This document shows positions 31,445 to 40,460 of a stretch of 64,000 bases of DNA, piece by piece; within the stretch, counting starts at the first letter, position 1, and every line of letters begins with the position of its first letter. The position numbers and the translations under genes are program-made. The notes beneath the pieces were generated by a model, which was not told the DNA's origin, did no database searches, and was given only the letters and a program-made list of their open reading frames with translations. Source of the DNA: RGIG995 sp045543655 (lineage in GTDB: Bacteria > Bacillota > Clostridia > Oscillospirales > UBA644); the NCBI GenBank assembly GCA_045543655.1, contig JAZPXN010000015.1, positions 1 through 64,000 on the forward strand. The letters are read 5' to 3'.

Positions 31445-32452
31445 ATGGCGAATCCGGTTTACATGAAGCGTGCGGATATGACGCACGTTCCGGATTATTG
31501 CGTTCGTTATCTGGTGGATCTTCAGGTCGTGAGGGCCCTCTCCCCTTTGGCAGTTCGTGAATATTATTTGGATCTTCGCACTTTTTTTCGATACATGAAA
31601 GTTGGCGATAGCCTTTCGGAAGAAGAATTTAATCAGGTTGACGCCTCGGATTTTACGATCGAGCAGTTTCGTAAGATTTCACTTGCGGATCTTCACGAAT
31701 ACCTGGCATTCCGGCAGAGTGAGCTCAACAACAGCGCTAAAACCCGGATGCGGAAGATCTCCAGCTTGCGGGGGTTGTTCAAATATCTCGCGACGCAAAA
31801 GTTGATCACGGAAAACCCGACGTTGGATCTTCGTTCTCCTAAAACGGAAAAGAAACTTCCCCATTACCTGACCTTCCGGCAGAGTTATGCATTGCTTAGC
31901 TCCATTGACGGACGATTTAAGGCGCGAAATCTTGCCATCATTACTCTTTTTTTGAATTGTGGCATCCGTCTGTCCGAGCTCGTCGGACTGAACTACAATA
32001 GCATCAGCGAGCGACATCTGCGCGTTCGAGGAAAAGGTAATAAGGAACGAATTCTGTACCTGAACGATGCTTGTCTGGCAGCCCTGAAGGAATATGAAGC
32101 CGAACGCGCTACCTACACGTTCCGCATTACGGAACCGGAAGCCCTGTTTGTCAGCCAGAGAGGAAGCCGGATATCTCAGCGCATGGTTCAGACGATGGTT
32201 AAGGAGTTTATGAAGCGGTGCGGGATCGATACGGAAGTATATTCGGTTCATAAACTGCGTCATACGGCTGCAACGTTAATGTATCAAAATGGCGTTGACG
32301 TGCGTATTTTGCAGGAAATTCTCGGTCACTCCAACCTTGGAACTACACAAATTTATACGCACATTACCAGTTCTCAGATCGAAGATTCCATGAAAGTGAT
32401 TTCTATTTCCGGAGCAAGCTCTCCGACTGTTGATGACGAAGAGGATGAATAA
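31445..32452 (+). CDS. Tyrosine recombinase, XerC/XerD-like
   Basis: The 335-residue protein has an N-terminal SAM-like DNA-binding domain (about 20-130) and a catalytic domain with all key residues: Arg in CGIRLSELVGL (about 175), Lys in GKGNKER, HKLRH (about 270-274), His in ILGHSNLGTT and the nucleophile Tyr in QIYTH (about 305). AGGAGG lies 8 nt before the ATG at 31445; the GTG nine bases upstream overlaps this site and is rejected. The acidic tail (VDDEEDE) is unusual. It is a lone gene, with no excisionase or cargo, so a chromosomal Xer-type role is more likely than a phage integrase. Confidence 0.9.
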   Translation: MANPVYMKRADMTHVPDYCVRYLVDLQVVRALSPLAVREYYLDLRTFFRYMKVGDSLSEEEFNQVDASDFTIEQFRKISLADLHEYLAFRQSELNNSAKTRMRKISSLRGLFKYLATQKLITENPTLDLRSPKTEKKLPHYLTFRQSYALLSSIDGRFKARNLAIITLFLNCGIRLSELVGLNYNSISERHLRVRGKGNKERILYLNDACLAALKEYEAERATYTFRITEPEALFVSQRGSRISQRMVQTMVKEFMKRCGIDTEVYSVHKLRHTAATLMYQNGVDVRILQEILGHSNLGTTQIYTHITSSQIEDSMKVISISGASSPTVDDEEDE

Positions 32453-32455
32453 TTG

Positions 32456-32487
32456 AAAGGACAGAGAATCAAAATTCTCTGTCCTTT
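32456..32487. terminator. Terminator hairpin after the tyrosine recombinase
   Basis: AAAGGACAGAGAAT and ATTCTCTGTCCTTT pair over 14 bp around CAAA. It lies between converging genes and may serve both. Confidence 0.75.
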
Positions 32488-32566
32488 CGCTTTACTGCAT
32501 AGAAGTTCCCGTATATCCGATGGTGGAGCCGGACCAACTGTTATTTTGAATCATATGCATACCTCG

Positions 32567-33505
32567 TCAGCTCCGTTTTTCTAATTTTGCCAAAAGCGTA
32601 AGGAAATGCTCCGGCAATGAGGAATCAAATTCAAGATAATTTTTCGTGATCGGGTGAATAAATCCGATCTTTTTTGCGTGCAAACACTGCCCGGCAAGTC
32701 CAAATGTGTCTGCATTTTTCGGCGCGTAGATCGGATCGCCAACGATGGCGTGCCCCTTCGACGACACGTGTACCCGGATCTGGTGGGTGCGTCCGGTTTC
32801 GAGACGGAAACGCAGATGTGAATAGCCGGGGAAATTGCGGACCGTTTCATAATGGGTAATTGCATCCTTGGAATTTACCGCCGTAATCGCCATCTTTTTC
32901 CGGTCTTTTGGATCTCTGCCGATGGGAGCATGGATCGTGCCGCACGGCTCTTTGAGATTTCCGATCACAATCGCTTCATATTCCCGCAGAAAGGAGTGCT
33001 CTTTGATCTGTTGTGCCAAACCGATATGAGCATCGTTCGTCTTCGCAACGATCAGAAGCCCTGAAGTATCCTTATCGATTCGGTGTACAATCCCGGGGCG
33101 AAGAACTCCGTTAATTCCGGAAAGACCTCCCTTGCAATGGGCGAGCAGAGCGTTGACTAGCGTTCCGTCAAGGTTTCCTGCCGCAGGGTGAACCACCATT
33201 CCCTGAGGTTTGTTTACCACGAGAAGCTCTTTATCCTCGTATACGATATCCAGCGGAATATCCTGGGCTACCGCCTCCAGAGGCTTCGGATCGGGGATCT
33301 GAACAACGATCTGGTCTCCCCCTTTGATTTTTTCGCTCTTTCCGGCAGGCTTTCCGTTCAGAAGGATCAGTCCCTGTTCCAATAAAGACGAAACAGCCGA
33401 ACGGGAAAAAACCTGTTCGGCAGTATCGTTGAGCTTTATTGAAAGATATTTATCAATGCGCTCCGAAGAAGTCCCTTCGGGAATGGAAAGAATACGTTCA
33501 GTCAT
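32567..33505 (-). CDS. rluD: RluD-type 23S rRNA pseudouridine synthase
   Basis: The 312-residue protein has an S4 RNA-binding domain (about 10-60; RIDKYLSIKL) and the RluA-family catalytic domain with PGIVHRIDKDTSGLLIVAK (about 128-146, catalytic Asp in HRIDKDT), GRTHQIRVH (about 227-235) and HAKKIGF. It isomerises uridines in 23S rRNA. The ATG at 33505 shares its A with the lspA stop codon (TGATG), the usual coupled arrangement of lspA-rluD in Firmicutes; a longer reading frame upstream is rejected for that reason. It is the last gene of the twelve-gene run. Confidence 0.94.
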   Translation of the reverse strand: MTERILSIPEGTSSERIDKYLSIKLNDTAEQVFSRSAVSSLLEQGLILLNGKPAGKSEKIKGGDQIVVQIPDPKPLEAVAQDIPLDIVYEDKELLVVNKPQGMVVHPAAGNLDGTLVNALLAHCKGGLSGINGVLRPGIVHRIDKDTSGLLIVAKTNDAHIGLAQQIKEHSFLREYEAIVIGNLKEPCGTIHAPIGRDPKDRKKMAITAVNSKDAITHYETVRNFPGYSHLRFRLETGRTHQIRVHVSSKGHAIVGDPIYAPKNADTFGLAGQCLHAKKIGFIHPITKNYLEFDSSLPEHFLTLLAKLEKRS

Positions 33506-33984
33506 CAGTCCAGGATCTCTCCTTTTGAAAAAAGGAACAGAAGGATAAACAATATGCTTCCGCAACAGACGAAAACGTCCGCCACGTTGAATACGGCGAA
33601 ATCGATCAAGTAGAAGTCAAACATATCGACCACGAATCCGCGAAAAACTCGGTCGATCAGATTTCCAACGCCGCCGCCAATGACGCAGACGAGACATACG
33701 CGTCCCAAAGCGGAGCGAACCTTTCCTTTGAAAAGCAAAACCGCGAGAAGGGTACAAAGAACCAACGTCAGAACGATGAAAAACCACGTTTGTCCTGACA
33801 GGATACTGAAGGCTGCACCGGTATTTTCGCAATAGGTAAGACGAAATACGCCGGGCCAAAGTTCGAAGGAGCCGATGGGGCGAAGATCCCGATAAACGAG
33901 CGCCTTCACCAACTGATCAACGCCGAGAATCGACGTAAGGATCAGAAGATAGCCCCACCACTCTCTTGCAGAGGTTCGCTTCAT
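33505..33984 (-). CDS. lspA: Lipoprotein signal peptidase (signal peptidase II)
   Basis: This aspartic protease in the cytoplasmic membrane cuts signal peptides from diacylglyceryl-modified prolipoproteins, the step after Lgt (lgt is at 25630-26616). The 159-residue protein has four membrane helices, ENTGAAFS (about 50-57), GGGVGNLIDRVFRGFVVDM (first catalytic Asp) and FNVADVFV (second catalytic Asp). I prefer the ATG at 33984, 5 bp after the divIVA stop; a TTG at 33993 is possible. No strong ribosome site is visible, so coupling with divIVA is likely. Confidence 0.95.
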   Translation of the reverse strand: MKRTSAREWWGYLLILTSILGVDQLVKALVYRDLRPIGSFELWPGVFRLTYCENTGAAFSILSGQTWFFIVLTLVLCTLLAVLLFKGKVRSALGRVCLVCVIGGGVGNLIDRVFRGFVVDMFDFYLIDFAVFNVADVFVCCGSILFILLFLFSKGEILD

Positions 33985-33989
33985 TTTAA

Positions 33990-34793
33990 TCAATCTTCGT
34001 CGTCGTCATCGAAGAAGTCATCATCGTCGTCATCTTCATCGCGGAAGAAAAGTCTCTTCTTCTTTTTGGTCTCTTTTTTCTTCTTTTGGGGCTCTTCTTC
34101 ATCAAAGAGATCTTCAAGACCCTTGTTACGCTTCGCTTTTTTAGCAGGCTTTTCGGTAATTTCTTCTTCGAAATCCAAGGCTTCCTCCTCTGCGGCGACG
34201 GTATCCGTCAGTTCGAAGGAGGCTTCTTCTTCCACGGCAGCCACTTCTTCAACGACGGCAGTACCGGCGTCATTGAAGGACTGATTCAGGATATCAAGAG
34301 TTTCAGAGCCGATCTTGATATCTTCAAACTTCATATTGGGAATCTCTTCGATCATCTTGATGTGAGCAGAATAGGTGTCCATCAAAGAATTCTTAAAGGA
34401 TTCGATTTCGCCGGTCAGCTTCTGGGTGATGGCATTCTGGCGATTCGCTTCGTACTGTGCGGTTTCGATGAGCTTTTTCGCATAATCTTCCGCATCGGCA
34501 ACCAGTCTTTGGGCCTTTTTACGGGCGGCCTCCAGTTCTTCAGAGGGAACCTGAGGTACCACGACGGGGGTTACTTCGGGTGCGGCAGCAGGAGCGGCGG
34601 GCGCGGCGTTGATAACCTCGTTGAGTTTTTCAGTCAACAGATTCACCTTATTCTTCAGGGCGTTGCGTTCGTCCAAAAGACGGGTATAATCCACGAGAAT
34701 CTCATCGAGGAACTGGTCAACCTCTTCACCGTTGTAGCCATCACGCTTGGCAATGGTAAATTCTTTGGTTTCGATTTCCTTAGGTGTGATCAT
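33990..34793 (-). CDS. divIVA: DivIVA-domain cell-division protein
   Basis: It recognises curved membrane at poles and septa and organises division or sporulation. Residues 1-60 carry the DivIVA lipid-binding region (ITPKEIETKEFTIAKRDGYN then EEVDQFLDEI) and the start of a coiled coil, which continues to about residue 150. An alanine/proline linker lies at about 63-82. The C-terminal 90 residues alternate acidic and lysine-rich stretches and end in a poly-Asp tail (DEDDDDDDFFDDDDED). The ATG at 34793 has AGGAG 8 nt upstream, while the ATG at 34799 is too close to it. It lies 36 bp after sepF, as in many Firmicutes. Confidence 0.93.
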   Translation of the reverse strand: MITPKEIETKEFTIAKRDGYNGEEVDQFLDEILVDYTRLLDERNALKNKVNLLTEKLNEVINAAPAAPAAAPEVTPVVVPQVPSEELEAARKKAQRLVADAEDYAKKLIETAQYEANRQNAITQKLTGEIESFKNSLMDTYSAHIKMIEEIPNMKFEDIKIGSETLDILNQSFNDAGTAVVEEVAAVEEEASFELTDTVAAEEEALDFEEEITEKPAKKAKRNKGLEDLFDEEEPQKKKKETKKKKRLFFRDEDDDDDDFFDDDDED

Positions 34794-34828
34794 AATCATT
34801 TCTCCTTATTAAATCTCATATAGTATTT

Positions 34829-35215
34829 TTAAAATTTTAATTCAAGATCAAGGCTCGACTCAATATCGCCCGAGATCTCAATTCCTCCGGGGGCAAAGAG
34901 ATACGTGCTCTGCGCAACTTTACGGGACGTTCCCTGCAGCGCATAGGCGACGCCGCTGAGAAAATCTATAAAATGCTTAGCGTCTTTTCCGATCAATTCC
35001 AGGTTAACGATCACCGATTGCAGATTCATCAAATGCTCCGCAATGGAGATCAACTGATCGTCGGAGGGGTCGTTGGGACGAAGAATCACAAACTGATTCT
35101 TTGCCTTTCCGGAAATTGCAGGGGCGGGAATCTCCTTTTTTGTACCGGTCACGGTTTCTTCACCGGAGTATTCTTCTTCGCCTTCCCGCGGAGTGAGACG
35201 GTCAAATAATCCCAT
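34829..35215 (-). CDS. sepF: Cell division protein SepF
   Basis: SepF is an FtsZ-binding membrane anchor that bundles Z-ring filaments. The 128-residue protein has an N-terminal amphipathic start (MGLFDRL), an acidic linker, and the SepF core from about residue 43 (FVILRPNDPSDDQLISIAEHL, then VIVNLELIGKD and FLSGVAYALQG, ending PGGIEISGD). AAAGGA precedes the ATG. It stands between yggS and divIVA, the conserved Firmicutes ylm order. Confidence 0.95.
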   Translation of the reverse strand: MGLFDRLTPREGEEEYSGEETVTGTKKEIPAPAISGKAKNQFVILRPNDPSDDQLISIAEHLMNLQSVIVNLELIGKDAKHFIDFLSGVAYALQGTSRKVAQSTYLFAPGGIEISGDIESSLDLELKF

Positions 35216-35230
35216 ATCGTACGTCCTTTC

Positions 35231-35884
35231 TTATAGATAAAGTGCAGTACCAACCCGGACCATATTGGATCCGTAACGGACGGCCTGCCTGTAATCACTG
35301 CTCATTCCCATGGACAAAACGTCCATAGTAATATCATAGGGTTTCTTTTCCGCATAATTGCGATATAATTCGTACATTTTTTTGTAATATTCGTCTTTCG
35401 TATCAATCGGCATGATGGCCATGAGTCCCCGGATGCGGAGATTCGGCAGTTCCGCCGTCTGTCGGAGCAGATCGTCAAGCCTCTCCACGGACACGCCGAA
35501 TTTTTGCTCTTCTTCAGCGACGTTTACCTGAATTAGAACGTCGGTACGTTTTCCTGCAAGACCGGAGCATCGGTCTATTTCTTTCGCCAGATGGAAGGAG
35601 TCCACGGAATGGATCAAGTCTGCACAGGAAACGGCTTTTTTGACCTTATTCGTCTGCAAATGACCAATCAGGTGTCGGGTTCCGTTCATTAACGCGGCCC
35701 GTTCCGTCAACGCTGCCACGCGGTTTTCGGCAAAATCCCGGACGCCGGCATCGTACAATTGAGGAATCACGTCGACAGGCTGGTTTTTCGTAACGGCTAC
35801 GAGGGTCACGGATTGACCGATTCCGTTTTCTGCTGTGATGCGGGAGATTTCCTCGCGGATCCGCTGAACATTATCCTTTACCAT
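35231..35884 (-). CDS. yggS: YggS-family PLP-binding protein
   Basis: This is a PLP homeostasis protein with an alanine-racemase-type barrel and no known catalytic activity. The 217 residues have LVAVTKNQPVDVI (PLP Lys, about 28-40), DFAENRVAAL, HLIGHLQTNKVKKAV (about 71-85), VDSFHLAKEID and MGMSSDYRQAVRYGSNMVRVGTALYL at the end (about 190-217, phosphate site). It starts inside the HlyD-like gene by 14 bp and precedes sepF by 15 bp; conserved linkage with sepF is known in Firmicutes. Confidence 0.95.
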   Translation of the reverse strand: MVKDNVQRIREEISRITAENGIGQSVTLVAVTKNQPVDVIPQLYDAGVRDFAENRVAALTERAALMNGTRHLIGHLQTNKVKKAVSCADLIHSVDSFHLAKEIDRCSGLAGKRTDVLIQVNVAEEEQKFGVSVERLDDLLRQTAELPNLRIRGLMAIMPIDTKDEYYKKMYELYRNYAEKKPYDITMDVLSMGMSSDYRQAVRYGSNMVRVGTALYL

Positions 35885-37124
35885 TTGCTGTTTTTACTAC
35901 CTTTCCGTCGTAAATCTCTTTTCCGCCGATGACCACGGAATCGTTCGTGATCAAAACTCTCCCGCTCGTCTTCGTATTGGAAGATACCACGGCAAAATCC
36001 CGGCTTTCATCCCGGTACAGAACTTCAACGGGCTTGAAAATGACTTTTGCTCCGGAAAGAACGTAAACGCCGGTCTCACCTTCAAAAACCCGGACGGCAT
36101 CTTTATCCACTTTAAAACCTTTATAAGAATCAAGGATGATTTCCGCCGGTGTGTTGCGTAATGAATAGATCTCTTTATTAAAGAAAGACGATTCAAATAC
36201 TAAGGCAACCTCTCCGTTCGTTGGCTCCGAACGGCTGATGACCCGCATCGTAACGGTTCGAATCCCGTATGCAGAGGTATCAAACCGAAGCGTCCAGGAA
36301 GAATTCTTCGTAAATCGTTCCGCGCCGTCTTCGGGGACGGTACAAAGATAAGTCCAATAAGAAAAGTGCTGAAGTTTTCCTACGTAACCGCTGGGACGCT
36401 GTGCCGGAGAAGCTGCAAGGAGTGATTTGACGTCTTCGGGGGTAACGGACTCGTATTTCGAGGCGGAATAACCTTCAAAACCGTCATACTGGGATGAGAA
36501 ATATCCGGCCTCCGAGGCATAGACACCGCTCTGCAATGCAGAATTTCCATTTAAAAGCGTTTTTCGCGTGGTTTCGCAATTTTGGAGGATCTGTTGGTAA
36601 TAAGACTTGTCCCCCGTAGCCTTGATATCCCGCTTAACGAAATAAGACAGAACGTCATCGGCCGCATCCCTGGAGTCGGAAAGATTTCCGGCGTCGGAGA
36701 TTGACAGATAATCGTTAATTGCCTGCTTTGTCTGAGCGTCGAGCGTCTTGACGTCGAACTGGGTGGTTGCCGAAACGCAGTCGGATAAAATAGTAATCTG
36801 GCGATCAATCGTCTCAACTGCAAGGCGATTTTCTGCGGTGATCTGTTGGGAACTGACCGTAGCAACGGCGTCTCCGGCGGAAATACGGTCCCCGTCGGAT
36901 ACTTTATAATGCACCGAAGCCGGATTTCCGGCAACGGAAATAATACTCTCTTCCCGTAAGGCAATCCCGGAAACCGACAGAGAATCGTCGTACACAATGG
37001 GAGTTGCATTCTGAACGGTGATCTCCTCCGAGGCAAAGACCACGGGGAGAACGCTGGTTGCAAGATATGCAAGCACCGCAAGAATAGCAGCCCATCCGAG
37101 AATCATCGTTAATTTATTCTTCAT
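35871..37124 (-). CDS. HlyD-like membrane adaptor protein
   Basis: The 417-residue protein has one N-terminal membrane anchor (about 9-30) and an extracytoplasmic part. It resembles HlyD/RND adaptors: a half-motif GNPASVHYKVSDGDRISAGDAVATVSS (about 66-92), a helical region (about 93-250), and a C-terminal beta section (VYVLSGAKVIFKPVEVLYRDES) typical of adaptors. No ATPase or permease gene is next to it. Related proteins sit beside hfq/sepF genes in clostridial genomes, as I recall, so a division- or envelope-linked role is possible. It overlaps yggS and starts 4 bp after hfq. Confidence 0.75.
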   Translation of the reverse strand: MKNKLTMILGWAAILAVLAYLATSVLPVVFASEEITVQNATPIVYDDSLSVSGIALREESIISVAGNPASVHYKVSDGDRISAGDAVATVSSQQITAENRLAVETIDRQITILSDCVSATTQFDVKTLDAQTKQAINDYLSISDAGNLSDSRDAADDVLSYFVKRDIKATGDKSYYQQILQNCETTRKTLLNGNSALQSGVYASEAGYFSSQYDGFEGYSASKYESVTPEDVKSLLAASPAQRPSGYVGKLQHFSYWTYLCTVPEDGAERFTKNSSWTLRFDTSAYGIRTVTMRVISRSEPTNGEVALVFESSFFNKEIYSLRNTPAEIILDSYKGFKVDKDAVRVFEGETGVYVLSGAKVIFKPVEVLYRDESRDFAVVSSNTKTSGRVLITNDSVVIGGKEIYDGKVVKTANGKG

Positions 37125-37128
37125 GATT

Positions 37129-37350
37129 TCAAAGCAAAGAGATCGTGGAAATCGCGTGCTTGTAGATCATATTCTCTTTCCCGTCCACCTCGAGAAGCAC
37201 CACAAAATTGTCGTAGCTCTTCACGGTTCCTCGCATCTGAAAGCCACTGACAAGATATACTACGATGGGAGATTTGTTCTTGCGGGCGTTGTTGAGAAAA
37301 ACGTCCTGAATGGCGGTGTAACGGGGATTTTGAACGGTTCCTTCAGTCAT
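37129..37350 (-). CDS. hfq: RNA chaperone Hfq
   Basis: This Sm-like hexameric protein binds small RNAs and A-rich mRNA. The 73 residues carry the Sm1 segment (VFLNNARKNKSPIVVYLVSGFQMRGTVKSYDNF, with the family's typical Gln replaced by V-F) and the Sm2 signature YKHAISTI (about 62-69). It lies directly downstream of miaA, the classical miaA-hfq order. AAAGGA precedes the ATG. Confidence 0.96.
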   Translation of the reverse strand: MTEGTVQNPRYTAIQDVFLNNARKNKSPIVVYLVSGFQMRGTVKSYDNFVVLLEVDGKENMIYKHAISTISLL

Positions 37351-37418
37351 CTTAATTTCCTTTCCGATGCCGGTTCATGCGTTGTGTGTATTTGAAATGT
37401 TTATACTCCTTTATTATA

Positions 37419-38354
37419 TCATACTTCACGGTATTTGGCTATACGTTCCGCGCAATAGTTCAAAATATTGTCAAAATTTTCGCGATCAATCTGAAACCAA
37501 TGAATGCGAGGATCCCGCCGAAACCAGGTTAGTTGACGTTTTGCATAATTCCTGCTTTCCTTCTGGATCCGGGCAACCGCATCTTCCAAAGAGGTCTCCC
37601 CTGCCAGATATTCGTCAAATTGGCGGTAACCGATCGCTTGCCGTGCCGTACGGGAGCAGGATGGGAGATTCAGCGCCCGGACCTCATCCAGAAGACCTTG
37701 CTCCATCATAATTTCTACTCTGCGGTCGATTCGGTCGTATAAAACGGCACGGTCTTCCGCGGTGAGACCGAAGCAGAGAAATTCGTAGGGACTTTCGACC
37801 TCCATCGCCCGTCGGTTTTGTTCGGTTTGGGTGATGCCGGTATTGTGATAAACCTCAAAGCCGCGCAAAATTCGCTTTTTATCTTTTGGAAACAGCTTGG
37901 ATGCCAATTGAGGATCAAATTCCTTTAGGCGATCGAGCATCACGTCGCCGCCCAAGGCTTCGTACTGTCTTTCCAATTCCGAGCGGTAGGCCTCGTCGTT
38001 CGGTTCTTCATTCAGCGTAAGATTGTTCAAGAAAGAGGTTACGTACAGCCCGGTACCTCCGGCAATAATGGGAAGCCTCCCACGCGAGAGAATCTCCTGT
38101 ACCGCAAGATTTGCATCCTCCAGATATTGCTTTAGTGCGTACTCCTCAGTGGGGGGCAGGAAATCGATTAAATGGTGTGGGATTCCCTGCTTTTCATCCT
38201 CCGTCGGCTTTGCGGTTCCGATATTCATTTTTTGATAGATCTGCATGGAGTCTGCAGAAACGATCTCCCCGTCAAAGCGTTTTGCCAATTCGATGGAAAG
38301 ACGGGTTTTGCCCGATGCCGTGGGGCCAACGATCACAACGACGAGTGGCTTCAT
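37419..38354 (-). CDS. miaA: tRNA dimethylallyltransferase
   Basis: It adds dimethylallyl to N6 of A37 in tRNAs reading UNN codons. The 311-residue protein has the P-loop GPTASGKT (about 10-17), SADSMQIYQKMNIGTAKP (about 34-51), HHLID, and AGGTGLY (about 98-104). The product i6A37 is the substrate of MiaB, encoded at the head of the same run (43570-44994). It starts 7 bp after mutL and is followed by hfq. Confidence 0.97.
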   Translation of the reverse strand: MKPLVVVIVGPTASGKTRLSIELAKRFDGEIVSADSMQIYQKMNIGTAKPTEDEKQGIPHHLIDFLPPTEEYALKQYLEDANLAVQEILSRGRLPIIAGGTGLYVTSFLNNLTLNEEPNDEAYRSELERQYEALGGDVMLDRLKEFDPQLASKLFPKDKKRILRGFEVYHNTGITQTEQNRRAMEVESPYEFLCFGLTAEDRAVLYDRIDRRVEIMMEQGLLDEVRALNLPSCSRTARQAIGYRQFDEYLAGETSLEDAVARIQKESRNYAKRQLTWFRRDPRIHWFQIDRENFDNILNYCAERIAKYREV

Positions 38355-38361
38355 AGATAAC

Positions 38362-40437
38362 TCATTTCAGACGTTTGAATTGTTTTTCAATGGATTTGCG
38401 GGTCAGGGAAAATACGATGGGGCGTCCGTGGGGACAATATTGTAACTCTTTCTCTCTGCGGAAATATTCGGTTACCAGCCCCTGCAACTCCGGCAGAGTG
38501 GTTTTGCTTCCGGAGCGAATCGAAGCCTTACAGGCGATATCGTAGTAAAAACGATCCATCAAAGTGTCGTCCTTGCCTACCGCAAGGGAATCTGCAAACT
38601 GCTGCAGAAGAGGTTCTGCTTCTTCCGGGTCGATCATAGCGGGGATCTCGCGGATCAGCAGATCATCTCCGAAGGATTCCAACAGAAAGCCGAACCGGGA
38701 CAAAAAGTCCGCATTTTCTGACAGGATCCGGTTTTCGTCGATTCCAAGATGAATTACGATGGGCTGCAGCAGTGATTGAGACGGTACGTGGCTTTTTCGG
38801 ATGCGTTCAAAATTCATCCGCTCGTGAAGTGCGTGCTTGTCCACGAAAAGAATATCTTCGCCCTTTTCCACGAGAATATAACAATGGAAGGCTTCCCCGA
38901 TGATGCGAGGACTCTGCTCCGCAGCAAACAACACGGGTTCTTCTTTTTCGACAGGCTCCGCCAACTTTTCGGAGACGGAAACCGTCTGTTCTTTCGATCT
39001 TTCGGCGCGGAAGGTTTTCGTTTCGACCGTGGGCAAATATGCGGATGGCTCCGTTTTGGGGGAGGTCCGGGCGTTTGCCGTGACGTCGTTGAGAATCAAA
39101 GGAGGGAGTTCTTTTTTGGCAGGGGCGGTTATTGTCCATCCGGATTTTTCGCCGATCACGACCGAAGATTCAGCGGGCTTTGCGGCCGATTCTGCTTTCG
39201 GTTCGGTTTTAAGGTTTTGGATCGACGTTTTGCCCTGCACCGTATGCGGCGCTTGCGCCGCCACGGAAGCATTCACGCGGGCTTCCGGCTTTTTCTCGGG
39301 GGTAACCACCTTGACGGATGGCGGCACTACGTATTCCGGGCTCCTCTTTACGGGGATATCCACCTTTGCGTAAGGCGTTTTCTTGATGGGAGAAATCTCG
39401 GTTCTTGCCGGTTCTGCAGGCTTCGCAATCTGCATCTCTACGATGCCCGAATCGTCCGAAAGCGCCTTTTCTGCCGCCTTCCGGACGGCGTAGGCTACGG
39501 CGTTTTCATCAGCAAATTTTACTTCCAGCTTACTGGGGTGAACGTTAACGTCTACTTGACTCGTGGGGAGTTCAACGAAAAGAACGCAGACCGGAGCCCG
39601 CCCGATGAGCATTTTGTTATGGTACGCATTTTCCAGCCCGGAAGTAAGGATGGGTGAGCGGACGTGTCTGCCATTAAGGAAAAATATCTGACGGCTCCGA
39701 TTCGCTTTGGAGTAGATCGGCTTTCCTATGATCCCGGAAACGCGGATATCACCGACGGTAACGTCGGTCTTTAAGGACATTTCTGCAAATTCCTTGCCGA
39801 ACACCGAAAATACGGCCTCGGTCAGACTTCCGCTTCCGGGAGTATGAAGGCGATCCGTTCCATTAGAGATAAAACGGAAGGAAATATCCGGATGTGAAAG
39901 AGCCAGCCGCTCCATAACGGCCTGCACCGCGCCGGCTTCTGCAGGTTCGGATTTCATGAATTTCAGCCGCGCAGGCGTATTGAAAAACAAATCCTGCACG
40001 GTAAAAACCGAACCGTCGGGGCATCCGCATTCTTCTTCGGAGAGAATCTCCCCTTCCGAAACCTCGAATCGGGTACCGGAGGTGCTTGCGGCTTCTTTCG
40101 TGGTCAGGGTAACCTTGGAAACAGCGGAGATGGCCGCCAAAGCCTCGCCCCGGAAGCCCAGGGTCGCAATGCGGTTCAAGTCTTCTTCCGTGGCTATTTT
40201 ACTGGTTGCATGCTTGAGAAACGCTTTCCGGGCGTTTGCCGCAGACATTCCGCATCCGTCATCGGAAATGCGGATCATAGAAAGTCCGCCCTTGCGAATT
40301 TCCACGGAAACGTGTTTTGCCCCGGCGTCAATGGCGTTCTCCACCATTTCTTTTACGGCGGAGGCGGGGCGGTCAACGACCTCCCCGGCGGCGATCAGAT
40401 TGATCACCGAAGAATCAAGCAGGCGGATCTCCGGCAT
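38362..40437 (-). CDS. mutL: DNA mismatch repair protein MutL (endonuclease type)
   Basis: MutL couples MutS mismatch recognition to strand nicking. The N-terminal GHKL ATPase has VENAIDAGA (about 33), DDGCGM (about 58-63) and TLGFRGEALAAI (about 92-103). A long unconserved linker (about 330-500) follows. The C-terminal domain has the endonuclease metal motif DKHALHERMNFE (about 531-542), ACKASIRSG and CPHGRP (about 669), so it should nick DNA like Bacillus MutL rather than rely on MutH. The 691 residues are somewhat longer than usual because of the linker. AAAGGG precedes the ATG. mutS is 23 bp upstream. Confidence 0.97.
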   Translation of the reverse strand: MPEIRLLDSSVINLIAAGEVVDRPASAVKEMVENAIDAGAKHVSVEIRKGGLSMIRISDDGCGMSAANARKAFLKHATSKIATEEDLNRIATLGFRGEALAAISAVSKVTLTTKEAASTSGTRFEVSEGEILSEEECGCPDGSVFTVQDLFFNTPARLKFMKSEPAEAGAVQAVMERLALSHPDISFRFISNGTDRLHTPGSGSLTEAVFSVFGKEFAEMSLKTDVTVGDIRVSGIIGKPIYSKANRSRQIFFLNGRHVRSPILTSGLENAYHNKMLIGRAPVCVLFVELPTSQVDVNVHPSKLEVKFADENAVAYAVRKAAEKALSDDSGIVEMQIAKPAEPARTEISPIKKTPYAKVDIPVKRSPEYVVPPSVKVVTPEKKPEARVNASVAAQAPHTVQGKTSIQNLKTEPKAESAAKPAESSVVIGEKSGWTITAPAKKELPPLILNDVTANARTSPKTEPSAYLPTVETKTFRAERSKEQTVSVSEKLAEPVEKEEPVLFAAEQSPRIIGEAFHCYILVEKGEDILFVDKHALHERMNFERIRKSHVPSQSLLQPIVIHLGIDENRILSENADFLSRFGFLLESFGDDLLIREIPAMIDPEEAEPLLQQFADSLAVGKDDTLMDRFYYDIACKASIRSGSKTTLPELQGLVTEYFRREKELQYCPHGRPIVFSLTRKSIEKQFKRLK

Positions 40438-40460
40438 AACTCAAACCCTTTCTGATTGGA

